From Atrina japonica (lineage: Eukaryota; Mollusca; Bivalvia; Pterioida; Pinnidae), in assembly GCA_030159075.1 (NCBI GenBank), contig BROG01000080.1:62001-126000 (forward strand): 64,000 nt of DNA, written 5' to 3'. The notes beneath the pieces were generated by a model. The model was not told the DNA's origin. It saw only the letters and a program-made list of their open reading frames with translations, and made no database searches. Below, in pieces: positions 54,802 to 64,000 of this stretch. Position numbers and translations under genes: made by a program. Every line of letters begins with the position of its first letter. The first letter of the stretch is position 1.

Positions 54802-55012
54802 CCACACATACACACACTCACACACACACACACTCACACATACATACACACAACATACACACACACACTCCCACACACATACACACAAAACACACACACA
54901 TACACACACAACACACATACACATACACACAGTCATAAAGTATTTTGCATATATACATGCATACGAACTTACATACATATAGACAGACAGACATATAGAC
55001 AGACAGACAGAC
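54737..55012. repeat. (CA)n and (GACA)n microsatellite cluster
   Basis: Pure (CA)n for about 60 bases, then imperfect CA to about 54930 and GACA near 54980-55012. The long open frames on both strands here are Thr-His or Val-Cys repeats, not genes. Confidence 0.97.
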
Positions 55013-55169
55013 AAAGTTCGTACATTTATAAGACAGGAGAATTCTGGTCGTGGTATACAGACATAACGCCATCTGATTTGTTTTGTAACACTGCATTAGG
55101 AATGATACGCAATAAGATTATGATAAAACAACGACGTAGATATATCACTCTTGATAAACAATCATAGAC

Positions 55170-56535
55170 CACTAATGATATTTGGAAACATCAAATTGCA
55201 CTGTCCATGTAAATAACACGCATCGTGAAAATAACTCGAGTGCTAATAACATAACACGTAGGCCGAGTTCATGATAATCCCTTTGAAATAATTTGAAAAT
55301 TACGCTTGCGTGTCATTATTTTGACGTTATACTTGATGTATTGCAACCATTGTGTTGATGGTCGTGTTTGGTAAAGGTATACTGTGTATTCATAATGTTT
55401 GTATCTTACGGTGTTTTGTTTGTGATTACTTTGAAGTATCAAATAAACATATATGTTAAATTGATATATCAAATTTGTCTCCGTAATTTTTTTTATTCGT
55501 GGATCGACAGTAACTTAAAATGGCATCATACTCCGGACATATATTCCGGGTATTTTTAGATTTATTAAAGACATTTTCACCGGTTTTTTTTAAATTCGAG
55601 GATTTATCAATATCGTCGATGTCTCTGACACACAATACAAAATTGTTCATGAATCCTATAATTAAATGTTCCCAAGTTTTCAGATATACTGATATGTGCC
55701 AAAAGTATTCGGTCACTATTATTTTTTTTTTTTCGTGTGCACTGTTCCGGATACCATAAGCATGAAAATTTGTTTTAGAAAATAAACAACAAACTAAATA
55801 ATAGTAATATACTGAACATACTGTCTAATTGTGTATTCCACCAACAATTTATGCATAAATTAATTAAATACCGTTGATAATATCCTTGAAAATTTGTCTT
55901 TGAATTCGATAGCCATTTCGTATATACGGTGTACTTACGTCACCAGTTTCGGTTTTGCTCAGTATTTTATATCATCTGACCACTAGAGAGTCATGTGACT
56001 CCGAAGACCAGCAATAGCGCAGTTATTTTTTATAAGAAACAATTTGCTAACTTTTCATTTTGGTGTTTTATTGGTAACCATTGTAAATTATAAAAAAGTT
56101 ATCGTGTAAAAGCTATGTTTTCATCCGTGGAAACAATATTTGAATTGAATTAACCTTTTTGAAGCGCATTTTCCCGAATCTGTGACGTAGTACGCAAGTA
56201 CGGTATGTAAATAGCGCGTAGGTCACCGATTCAGGACAGTCTCCGAAACTGGGCCGCAAACGATATTATATATTTCATATAATACCATTTAAAAAAACCA
56301 AAAATATTGTAAACCCATTTCAATAGAATTTTCACTGTTAAATAGAGAATGTTCCCTGGTTTAACAAAAACGGCTTTTACAAAACCCTCTCAGATCAAGG
56401 ATCCCATCGATATTTTATGTCAAAACACTATAGCCATGCATAACTTACAAGCTAACACAAAATTTTATTAAGAAATAAATATGATTACCTACCAGTCTTA
56501 TGAGTTGTTTTTATACAACTGTAAGTCTGAAAGTT
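55170..56535. other. Non-coding stretch
   Basis: No gene recognised. The overlapping open frames at 55456-55759 on both strands show no family features. Confidence 0.4.
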
Positions 56536-56539
56536 TTAG

Positions 56540-56735
56540 TGGGACTTTATTTTCGCGGTTCACAAGTTCTTAATTTATTTGCGAGATGATATTTCTCGAT
56601 TTCGAATATCGATTTTGTCATACTATTATCATACTAAATTAGGCGATAATTTTTGTTTTGCAAGTGAGATCTCTCACGAAATTACGCGTAAATAAATTTC
56701 TCGCGAATAAAACCGTACGTACAGTACCAAATCCA
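56540..56735. repeat. Palindromic AT-rich element with TTTCGCG arms
   Basis: GGACTTTATTTTCGCGG ... TTTCTCGCGAATAAAACCG, with inner TTATTTGCGAGATGAT / TCACGAAATTACGCG. Likely the same type as 49225-49415, highly diverged. Confidence 0.4.
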
Positions 56736-57619
56736 GTACCAATAAAACTAATTACTGTGAACGTAGATTTTCCGCATGTTGTTAATTACGCGATTTTTTT
56801 TATGCAAACCGTACGCGTGAGATTTTTACGCGATGTCAGCAGCTTGCTGTAAACAGTCCTGTACTAAACGATAATTCCTAGCACAAATGTGGGACTGGTA
56901 CGCGGGAGGATTTACCTGAACAACTCTTCATCGCATATTAAATGGACATTGTCCCCACGCGCGTAAATTCCCACGTTTACAGGACATGTGACATATGGTC
57001 GTAAATTATGAAAACCGGAAGAGACTAAGTATATTTCATCTGATGAAAACCATTTCACGCCAAGAATTGCTTTATATACAGAAGCACAGAAATATGCAAC
57101 AATAAATATGGTTATAAACATTGGATATTAAACATCGCTAAATAACTTTTGACCGTACGATCGTTATCAATTAAACTGACTATCACAACGAATTATAGAG
57201 CCATTACTGACAGTTACTAATATGACGGTCACATGGATTACACTCGTTGCTTTAATACAATATTTCTCTGGGACAAGAATGAGTGCAGTACTAATAGCGA
57301 TATCGCCAGTGTGTTCTTTATCCTTAATTACACTGTCATGGAAGTAACTTCCGCTTATGTGTGTATTGGCTGATACATTGAAAGTGGAATACATCAGACT
57401 AACACAAAGTTAAGGAGTTTTGTTATTAACTCGTCAGTCCCTTAGACTCTTCAATATCACTTAATAGTATGTTCTATTGTCATAATATGGGGGAAACTGA
57501 TCGAGTCATTATTGCAGGTAAAACCATTGTAAAATTGGGTTGTTTTACTCAAACACCCCTAAACTAGTACAGTGGATGTTACCATGGATGTGGCTGCAGT
57601 GGTTAATGAGTAAATGAAA

Positions 57620-57900
57620 CATTTTAGTGGTTCTTACATGGTAAGACATTTATGGACGTGTCTTTCTGTATCAGAAAACATCGGACTAACAAAATGTTAA
57701 GCAGCTTTTGTGTGTTAGCTTTGTCATTAAGGAAGCTTTTTGTGTTCTGACATTGTAAGAAATTATTGAGGCTAGGGAGCGTTTGTGTCTTGGCAAGCTT
57801 TGCTTAACAAAAAAGGTTAAGGAGCTTTTTATGTGTCTTAGCAAGCCTTGTTATTAAGGAGGCTGGTATTGTTATGTTCTGACATGGTGAGATATGGTTG
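57620..57900. repeat. Degenerate direct repeats
   Basis: Blocks like TTAAG(C/G)AGCTTTT.TGTG, TTAGC(T/A)(T/A)(G/T)..TTATTAAGGA(A/G)GCT and GTTCTGACAT(T/G)GT(A/G)AGA recur two or three times. Confidence 0.45.
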
Positions 57901-58052
57901 GGGTGTTCTGTATGCGCATGCTCCGTATGTGCAGATACCCACAATACCCTGTTGCGTTCTGAAAATGTTTTGCGCATGCTGTCTCATTGCCTGCTGTTGG
58001 TGAATCATGTCTCCATATCTCTGATGAGTTTGGCCTTTGTCTTTCATTCCAG

Positions 58053-58445
58053 GCAGTGGACACGGGATTACATGCCAAGATTTGGTCGTACAAGAATGTA
58101 AGGGTGTTTTTGGATACAATACTACATTGTTTCCAAACCCTCATAATCATCAAACTCAGCGAGAAGCGGGTTTATTGTTCAATTCCTTTAGACCATTGCT
58201 CAGAGCTAAATGTAGCGAAAATCTTTTACCTTTTCTCTGTGGAACTTTATTTCCCATCTGTAAATCAGATGGACAAGACTATAAGTTACTCCCCGTGTGT
58301 CCCTATCTTTGTCAGGGAGTTTACGAAGATTGTAAACAGTTAATGAACAAGTTTGGTTTTGGACGGTCATCTATATTTCGATGCGATTATAATGCTGTTG
58401 GTACTGTTGACTATTGTCTTGGAAAACTTGGTGAGGAAACTGCAG
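58053..58445 (+). CDS. Frizzled-type cysteine-rich domain (CRD) exon
   Basis: The exon lies between a strong acceptor (TTTCATTCCAG, ends 58052) and a perfect donor (CAG|GTGAGT, 58446). In phase 1 it reads GSGHGITCQDL, VQECKG, the GYNTTLFPN motif (residues with an N-glycosylation site, as in Frizzled YNxTxxPN), QREAGLLFNSFRPLL, KCSENLLPFLCG, FPICKS, PVCPYLCQG, EDCKQLMNKFGFG, FRCDYN and DYCLG. All ten CRD cysteines are present in the expected order, so the Wnt/lipid-binding fold should form. LMNKFGF is Frizzled-like. CRDs also occur in sFRP, ROR/MuSK, corin, carboxypeptidase Z and collagen XVIII. No seven-TM exon, kringle, NTR or protease domain is in the window, so the protein class is open. 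Candidate neighbours are a signal-peptide exon upstream and an exon at 59792 downstream. Confidence 0.9.
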
Positions 58446-58744
58446 GTGAGTGCCATAATGGAAACTATTTACACTCAAACTTGCATTAAAGGTCACCTCT
58501 GTATAAGGGATGTCTGCCTATAAAAGCATTCAAACATCACCTTTAAAACGTTTTGTAATGAATAAACCTCTTTATCTGTCTACAACGGCCATTTTTGCCC
58601 GTTCCTTTGCGTGGACTTTATGTATGTAGACAAGTTTGACTTTTATTTTAACAGTACGTCTTTTTACCGATATGTGGTTTCACCAGTGACTGATATTTTT
58701 TGCACCACGAGTGAACTCCAATGTTAATGAAACTGCAATCTGAC

Positions 58745-58858
58745 TGGCATCTGATCCCACCTCTGTATTTTCAGAAGTTCGTGTTTGTCTTACGTTCACC
58801 GAATTTGTATTTTATTGTCTCCTGAACGTCCTTCGGATGAATACTTTGTATGTTTAGA
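58745..58858 (+). mobile_element. PLE 3' tail, short copy
   Basis: TGGCATCTGATCCCACCTCTG, TTTTCAGAAGTTCGTGTTTG and GGATGAATACTTTGTATG. It lies in the intron after the CRD exon. Confidence 0.65.
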
Positions 58859-58860
58859 GG

Positions 58861-58990
58861 ATATTTGACAGTTGTTTTTGAATAACATGTTTATTTCATC
58901 GACTGAGGCAGGAAAATACATATTTATATATGTATGATCCTGCCTCACGAGATGTAATAAACATGTTATTCACAAACAGTTGTCAGATAT
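58861..58990. repeat. Fold-back palindrome, ~60-bp arms
   Basis: ATATTTGACAGTTGTTTTTG..AATAACATGTTTATT..GAGGCAGGA is mirrored by TCCTGCCTCACG..AATAAACATGTTATTCACAAACAGTTGTCAGATAT around an AT centre. Directly abuts the PLE tail. Confidence 0.8.
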
Positions 58991-59791
58991 TCTATTTATT
59001 ACAGTTTCCAGTTAAGTTTTGTTAGGCCCTAGATTTACCCGATGTTCTGTACATGGAGGCTAGTCTACGGCTTGTGAAATGTAAACAAACCACGTTCTGA
59101 CTCAGGGGCTCGGTAATCTCTTTAGTGCGTAATAAGCTCAATGAAAACTGAAGCCTGAAGGAAAATATTATGCTCTAAAACTATAACGCGTGGTTCTGAT
59201 TGAAATACATCACTTGATGCTTCAAAGATCATGCCAAAGTTATCGATAGACATGGACAGTAAACTTAATTTGAAATTAAGTTCTATGTTCATTTTCTGTA
59301 CTGTATCTAGAGTGTCACTGAATCTTTTTAGGAAAGTTTGAAATGTTGACCTAGATAGTGGATGCATTAAGCATTTCCACTGCCTTTCGATCACTTAAAC
59401 CTACTCCATCAAAGCATAATATCACCTGCTTTTTAGTCGAGACAGAATAAGTCGATATAGAAAGCAATTTTTTCGCACATCAAGAAAACTGAATCGTTAA
59501 GTTACAGTCGACATTGACACGATAATTAATCTTTGAATCATAGATCATAGTTATTAAAACTCTTGTAACCGATTTGATGAACACACTATCTAAGATATCG
59601 CACTTCCAACTAGCACCTACCTCTGTCTTTCGCCTCGTTAGAGTGAAATCTTGTTAGTGAAGAGTTTCACAGATTCTTACTGTGACTCTTGTTATAAGAA
59701 GTGTACATTTTCACAAACAGTAGTATATAGGTTTAACATTTTCATTCCCTCTTAAATTTGTTTTAGATAACATAACTGATATTATTTTCAG

Positions 59792-59868
59792 TTACACTAT
59801 CCATCGTAAAAATTAGAATACCAAAGTCCGATATATCCGTCGAGATATTGGCAAATTTCAGGAATAAG
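59792..59868 (+). CDS. Exon following the CRD exon (unknown domain)
   Basis: Acceptor ATTATTTTCAG ends 59791; donor AAG|GTAAAT starts 59869. Only one of three frames is open, and it is exactly the frame supplied by the phase-1 end of the CRD exon. It encodes VTLSIVKIRIPKSDISVEI followed by LANFRNK, and leaves phase 0. No domain recognised. Distance from the CRD exon is 1.35 kb. Confidence 0.5.
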
Positions 59869-60194
59869 GTAAATTTCATCGAAAAACTTTAAAATGGGTT
59901 TTCTTTAGGCGATATAATTAAGTAACTTTGATATGAATAGGATGTTTATAATTGTTTATTGTACAACTATTTCCACAGACAGTCGTATTTAATTTAAAAT
60001 TTCATTTCCGCTGGAATTTTACAGAAATGACGTCGTGCAGACCCATGTATGATGTATGGAGGAGAATAAAAATAACTGTAACGTAGCCAGAGACTATCAA
60101 AGCTCCACCTTAAAGTCTAGGTAATAGGCTTATACGATCTTCCCATCACAATCAGCTTGGGTGCCCAGTTAAAACATCACGCTTCAAACCATCA

Positions 60195-60400
60195 CGTTTC
60201 TCTCCTCTAACCAGCGCGGGTTCGATCCCCGCTGGAAGCTACAAGGTGATTTTGTCAAACTGTTTATTCGTGGAGTGTCGGTAGTACCTTAATGGGTACA
60301 TTGCTCTTTCCTTCAGCCCCGCTGGAACCTGCCATGCTGTTTACCAATTTACTTGTGAAATGTTGATAGTTCCCGGATGTGGAGCAGAAGACCATTTAAG
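60195..60400 (+). repeat. tRNA-SINE (type 1), degenerate copy
   Basis: GCGGGTTCGATCCCCGCTGGAAG is the B-box region; the A box is lost. A CCCCGCTGGAACCTG..TTTACCAATTTACTTGTG body follows, possibly two overlapping fragments. Confidence 0.6.
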
Positions 60401-60576
60401 AAAAAACGTATTAACAAATTAGCTTAAGATAACATCATGACTACGCAAAGGTAGATCAACAAACCAACTAAGATATCGTACTTCAAATAGCCCCTCCACC
60501 TCTTTTTGCGCCTGCTCCTCCATCACTACCGAGTAATCTAGAAATTATCTTTGTGATATAAGAGGAAATAATTCTG

Positions 60577-60912
60577 AAATTTAAACGAGCAGTAGTTGTA
60601 TGTATCCAGATAAAAATATAAAAATTATAAATACATAGGCATAAAATTCCTATTTTCCTATATTTTTTGTTTTAAAAAGTCAGGGCCAGTGTGGTATTCA
60701 TATACAAATAGTATGGTTGAATTAATCAGTTGCAATTGAAAATGTGCCAAATCTGAGTTCTCTATGCAATTTTCACTAAATATATAGGAATTCAAGAATT
60801 GTTATTCCTGTGTATATCTTTTGTATTGTGTATCTATATAAGGGGTCACACAAACAAAAAGAAAATAAAAATAATAAAGAAAAAAAAACACAGCTCAACG
60901 CCCCTTTAATGA
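60577..60912. repeat. TTAA fold-back MITE (in duplication unit 1)
   Basis: TTTAAACGAGCAGTAGTTGT ... ACACAGCTCAACGCCCCTTTAA. Confidence 0.8.
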
Positions 60913-61289
60913 CCACGCCTGAATGGATGTTGTATTAGCTTTTAAGTGCACGAATTAATATTTCGTATTCCAGAGCATCAGATATTTGATCCTTATATGA
61001 TCAGATAAAACCAAATACTAGTAGTTTTCCATACTCAGCCATGTTAATATTTCCCTGTATATTTGGGTCTTGACCTATAAATTTTCCATAAATCTGTTTG
61101 TCATCTTCTCTGCAATCAGAAAACAAGTACAAAACATTGGCTTGAACATCTTGTTTTTCTGTATTTTATGAATACCTCAGCCCCCAGTAGTTTGAGATAT
61201 TTTACTTTTAAATTACCCCTCTACCTCTTTTTGCGCCTTCTTCACCATAAAAACTAGTCAGTACCGAGTAACCTAGTAATTATCTTTGA

Positions 61290-61592
61290 AATTTAAAGGA
61301 GCATTAGTTGTATCAATATTTCGAGTTTTTCTACTTTTACTACTTGTTCTTGTTGTACAATAACAAATGATAAATAAGAGCTATACATAATCATAAAAAT
61401 CTTATTTACCTATATATATATATATAATATGCCAAAGCTGGGGTTTTCATGCAATTTTCGCAAAATATATGGGAATTCAAAAATTGTTATGCCTGTGTAT
61501 ATCTTTTGCATCGTATATCTATATAAGGAGTCACGCAAACAAAAATAAAATAAAAATAATAAAAAATGCAGCTTAACGCCCCTCTTATAACC
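61290..61592. repeat. TTAA fold-back MITE (in duplication unit 2), centre deleted
   Basis: TTTAAAGGAGCATTAGTTGT ... ATGCAGCTTAACGCCCCTC. The GGTCAGG..GTGGTATTCATA centre is missing and replaced by a short TA run. Confidence 0.8.
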
Positions 61593-61875
61593 ACTCCTGA
61601 CTGGATGTTTTATCAGATTTTTAGTGCACAAAATAATATTTCGTATTCCAGAGCATCTTTGATCTTGATCTTTGTATAGTCAGAGACAACCAAATACTAA
61701 TAGTTTTCCATAGGCATCCATGTTAATTTTTCCTTGTATATCTGGGTCTTGACCTATAAATTATCCATAAATATGTTTGTTTTCTTCTATGCAATCAGAA
61801 AATAAGTACAAAACATTGGCTTGTACATCATGTTTTTCTGTCTCTTATGAATACCTCAACCTCCAATAGTTTCGC

Positions 61876-63830
61876 AGTACTCGGACATTGAAGTCTGAAT
61901 TCAGATTATTTTCAGGAGAATGTCATTACTTATATTATGTTGAAAATGAAGACCTCAAAAAACTTATTTTAAGGGGTCCTAAATACCGCGAAGCCCGTTC
62001 TTTTAATTGGCGTCAGAATTTCAGTTTAGTTATGGATTCTGTCGAAGATTATGCTATACGATGGGCCAAACATGAAGACGTGAAACCAGACACTTTGTCT
62101 GATTGCCTAAAAGCTGTACGATGGTTGATAAAATCTCGTATTCGAAAACATAAAGGAACTATGAAAACACGTTATCCGTCTGTATTTAGTGATCCAGAAG
62201 TAGTAACTGAACTGGATAGATTACATGACCAATATGTACTAGTCTAAGCAGACAAAGTCGCAAATAATATAGTTTTTATTTGCAAGGCACATTACTATAA
62301 TTGTTTATTAGAAGAGCTAGGGTTTAATACGAATTCTGGTAATCCTACATACACACGTAGCTCACTTTCAAAGGACGAGATCCTTCAAAATCACGTGTCC
62401 GTTTACGCTATTTTGATGTACCTACAACCGATACTGATTTTGAACTGCCATATTTATATTGAATACCTAAACTTCATAAAACCCAATATCAGCAGGGGTA
62501 CATAGCAGGATCCAGCAAATGTTCTACCAAACCTTTATCTCTACTCCTTACCAAGATATTGACGGCCGGGAAGGAGAAACTTCAGCAATATTGTACAGTT
62601 GCTTATTCCAGAAGCGGTGTAAATCAGATGTGGATACTTAAAAATTCTAAACAACTTTAAAAAATTTAAAGGCACATAATTTTTCTCAAATTCAAAGTAT
62701 CAAAACATACGACCTATCTACTCTTTACACAACTATTCCGCATAAAAAATTAAAAAAAGACTTTTTAGCATCATGGACAACTGTTTTTTCACTAAAGGTG
62801 GTACCCGAAAATTTAAATATCTAGTGATTGGTTATCATGATACACCACTCTGATTCTACACATAAATACACTGAAGTTGATATAAAATAACATGCTGGAA
62901 TTTCTAATAGACAAAATATTTGTAATGGTCGGAGACGCTGTCTTTCAACAAACTATCGGCATTCCTATGGGAACCAAATGTGCTCAGGATACTTATTTCT
63001 TATTTTTTATTTTACTTTTTGTCCCTCTAATGACAGACCTGTTCTTTTATTCATATGAAGCAGACTTCATTCAGAAACTGCTAAATCACAAGAAGAAAAA
63101 GCTCGCGGTGTCCTTTAATTTCTTATTTAGATATATGGACGACGTTTTGTCAACTAATAATTACAATTTTCATACATATGTCAATGCGATATATCCCAGC
63201 GAACTATGAATTAAAGATATAACAGAATCAAGCACACAAGCTTCATACTTAGTCATTTTACTTACTGTAGACACAGACGGGAAATTGGCAGCTAAGCTAT
63301 ACGACAAACGGGACAATTTCGGCTTTCCCGTCGTAAATTTTCCACATTTAAGTTGTAACATCCCACAGTCACCCGCATATGGAGTTTATATTTCACAAAT
63401 GATCCGATATGTCAGGGCGTGTACAACATATGAAGATTTCATATACAGAGGTAAACTACTCACTGACAAATTATCGACACAGGGATATTGAAAACCGCGT
63501 TTGATGTCAACGTTCCGCAAATTTTACAGTCGGTATAATAGTCTTGTTTGCGATTACAATACTCTGTTTCACTGGGTGAAATGTTGAGTTGCCTTTTCGT
63601 TGGCGGTTGTTGATACGTCTGTATCAGTTGTGACGAAGATTCGTTCCTCGCGTATTTCATCTGGACTTGACTGTGGGTCACGGCGGGTGTGGCCGGTCGA
63701 CGGGGGTGGCACCTGGTCCCACCTCTTGGTTTCCAGAGGTCCGTGTTTGTCCATTTATGCCGGATTTGTATCTGTGTCCTGGACATCCTAAAGATTTATA
63801 CTTTGGTATCTGAGATATTTAATATTATAA
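61876..63830 (+). pseudogene. Penelope-like retroelement, longest copy (copy M)
   Basis: The most complete copy. 61888-62247 encodes an N-terminal region (LYYVENEDLKKLILRGPKYRE, SVEDYAIRWAKHEDVKPDTL). A stop interrupts just before ADKVANNIVFICKAHYYNCL, then YTRSSLSKDEILQNH. RT follows in broken frames: SIKTYDLSTLYTTIPHKKL-like at 62690-62750, VFQQTIGIPMGTKCA and FRYMDDVLST (62892-63209), and KLYDKRDNFGFPVVNFPHL with AYGVYISQMIRYVRACTTYE (63285-63491). About 45 foreign T-rich bases near 62986-63030 split the region after GTKCA. The non-coding tail runs to 63830. Several stops and frameshifts make it inactive. No GIY-YIG motif seen. Confidence 0.85.
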
Positions 63831-63831
63831 T

Positions 63832-64000
63832 AACGAGGTACTAGCTGTGTTTTTTAGATACTGTTTCATTTTCACTACTTAGATTGATATACAATAACAA
63901 AAAAGAGATATACAAAAACCTAAAAATTCTTACATTCCTATACATTTTGTGAAAACGGTTGAGAAACTCAGTTCCGCAATTATTCACTGCAATTGATTAA
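63832..64000. repeat. TTAA fold-back MITE, left arm, cut by window end
   Basis: GAGGTACTAGCTGTGTTTTT, TTAGATTGATATACAATAAC and TACATTTTGTGAAAACGG, directly following the PLE tail. Confidence 0.75.

Larger units (their letters stand above)
60460..61875. repeat. ~0.7-kb tandem segmental duplication, each unit carrying a fold-back MITE
   Basis: Unit 1 (about 60460-61195) and unit 2 (about 61213-61875) share CCTC(C/T)ACCTCTTTTTGCGCC, the fold-back MITE, TTTCGTATTCCAGAGCATC, GGGTCTTGACCTATAAATT and AAGTACAAAACATTGGCTTG, all in the same order. A partial third match (AAGATATCGCACTTC..CTACCTCTGTCTTTCGCC) lies near 59590. Confidence 0.85.

Noticed and set aside
54667..55167. Longest open frame in the window (166 codons, + strand) and its minus-strand partners
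   Set aside because: It is a translated (CA)n/(GACA)n microsatellite; all frames are open and the peptide is Thr-His or Val-Cys repeats.
57838..58153. Two minus-strand ~93-codon frames overlapping the CRD exon
   Set aside because: Shadows of the + strand CRD exon and its upstream intron; no domain features.

Overview
This is AT-rich eukaryotic nuclear DNA, most likely from a bivalve or other lophotrochozoan mollusc. It has small exons separated by long introns, canonical splice sites, many tRNA-derived SINEs, long fold-back MITEs, decayed Penelope-like (PLE) retroelements and long microsatellites. The mollusc assignment is an inference from this repeat spectrum, since no single sequence here proves it. 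There is no prokaryotic gene organisation, CRISPR array or rRNA. Most open reading frames in the window are fortuitous or lie inside repeats.

Left part (1-7.7 kb): the 3' half of an SLC17-family (sialin / vesicular glutamate transporter-like) anion transporter gene on the + strand. Five in-phase exons lie at about 2-94, 1071-1220, 4169-4301, 5223-5455 and 7004-7210, encoding about 271 C-terminal residues. One intron appears to use a GC-AG donor. Its introns hold a PLE tail, a palindromic MITE, a TA-flanked DNA transposon remnant and (TA)n tracts.

Middle part (7.7-58 kb): almost all repeats. They include several tRNA-SINE families, at least 15 copies of one PLE 3' tail (three attached to decayed reverse transcriptase), a LINE ORF2 remnant, and about a dozen copies of a roughly 350-400 bp fold-back element with TTAA at both ends. 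There are also a GGGCCCGTTTTACG palindrome family, small perfect inverted repeats, and minisatellites with 36-39 and 91 bp units. A well-formed signal-peptide exon at 20997-21090 and a candidate exon at 25367-25472 are the only convincing coding islands here.

Right part (58-64 kb): a complete ten-cysteine Frizzled-type CRD exon at 58053-58445 with excellent splice sites, followed by a phase-compatible exon at 59792-59868. The signal-peptide exon 37 kb upstream ends in the phase the CRD exon needs, so one + strand gene with very long, repeat-filled introns is plausible but unproven. The last 2 kb hold the longest PLE copy, next to a roughly 0.7 kb tandem segmental duplication.

No intact mobile-element ORF was found. 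The cleanest recent insertions are a full-length SINE with a perfect 16-bp target-site duplication (15.4 kb) and a near-identical 5'-truncated SINE nested in a PLE copy with an 8-bp duplication (45 kb).
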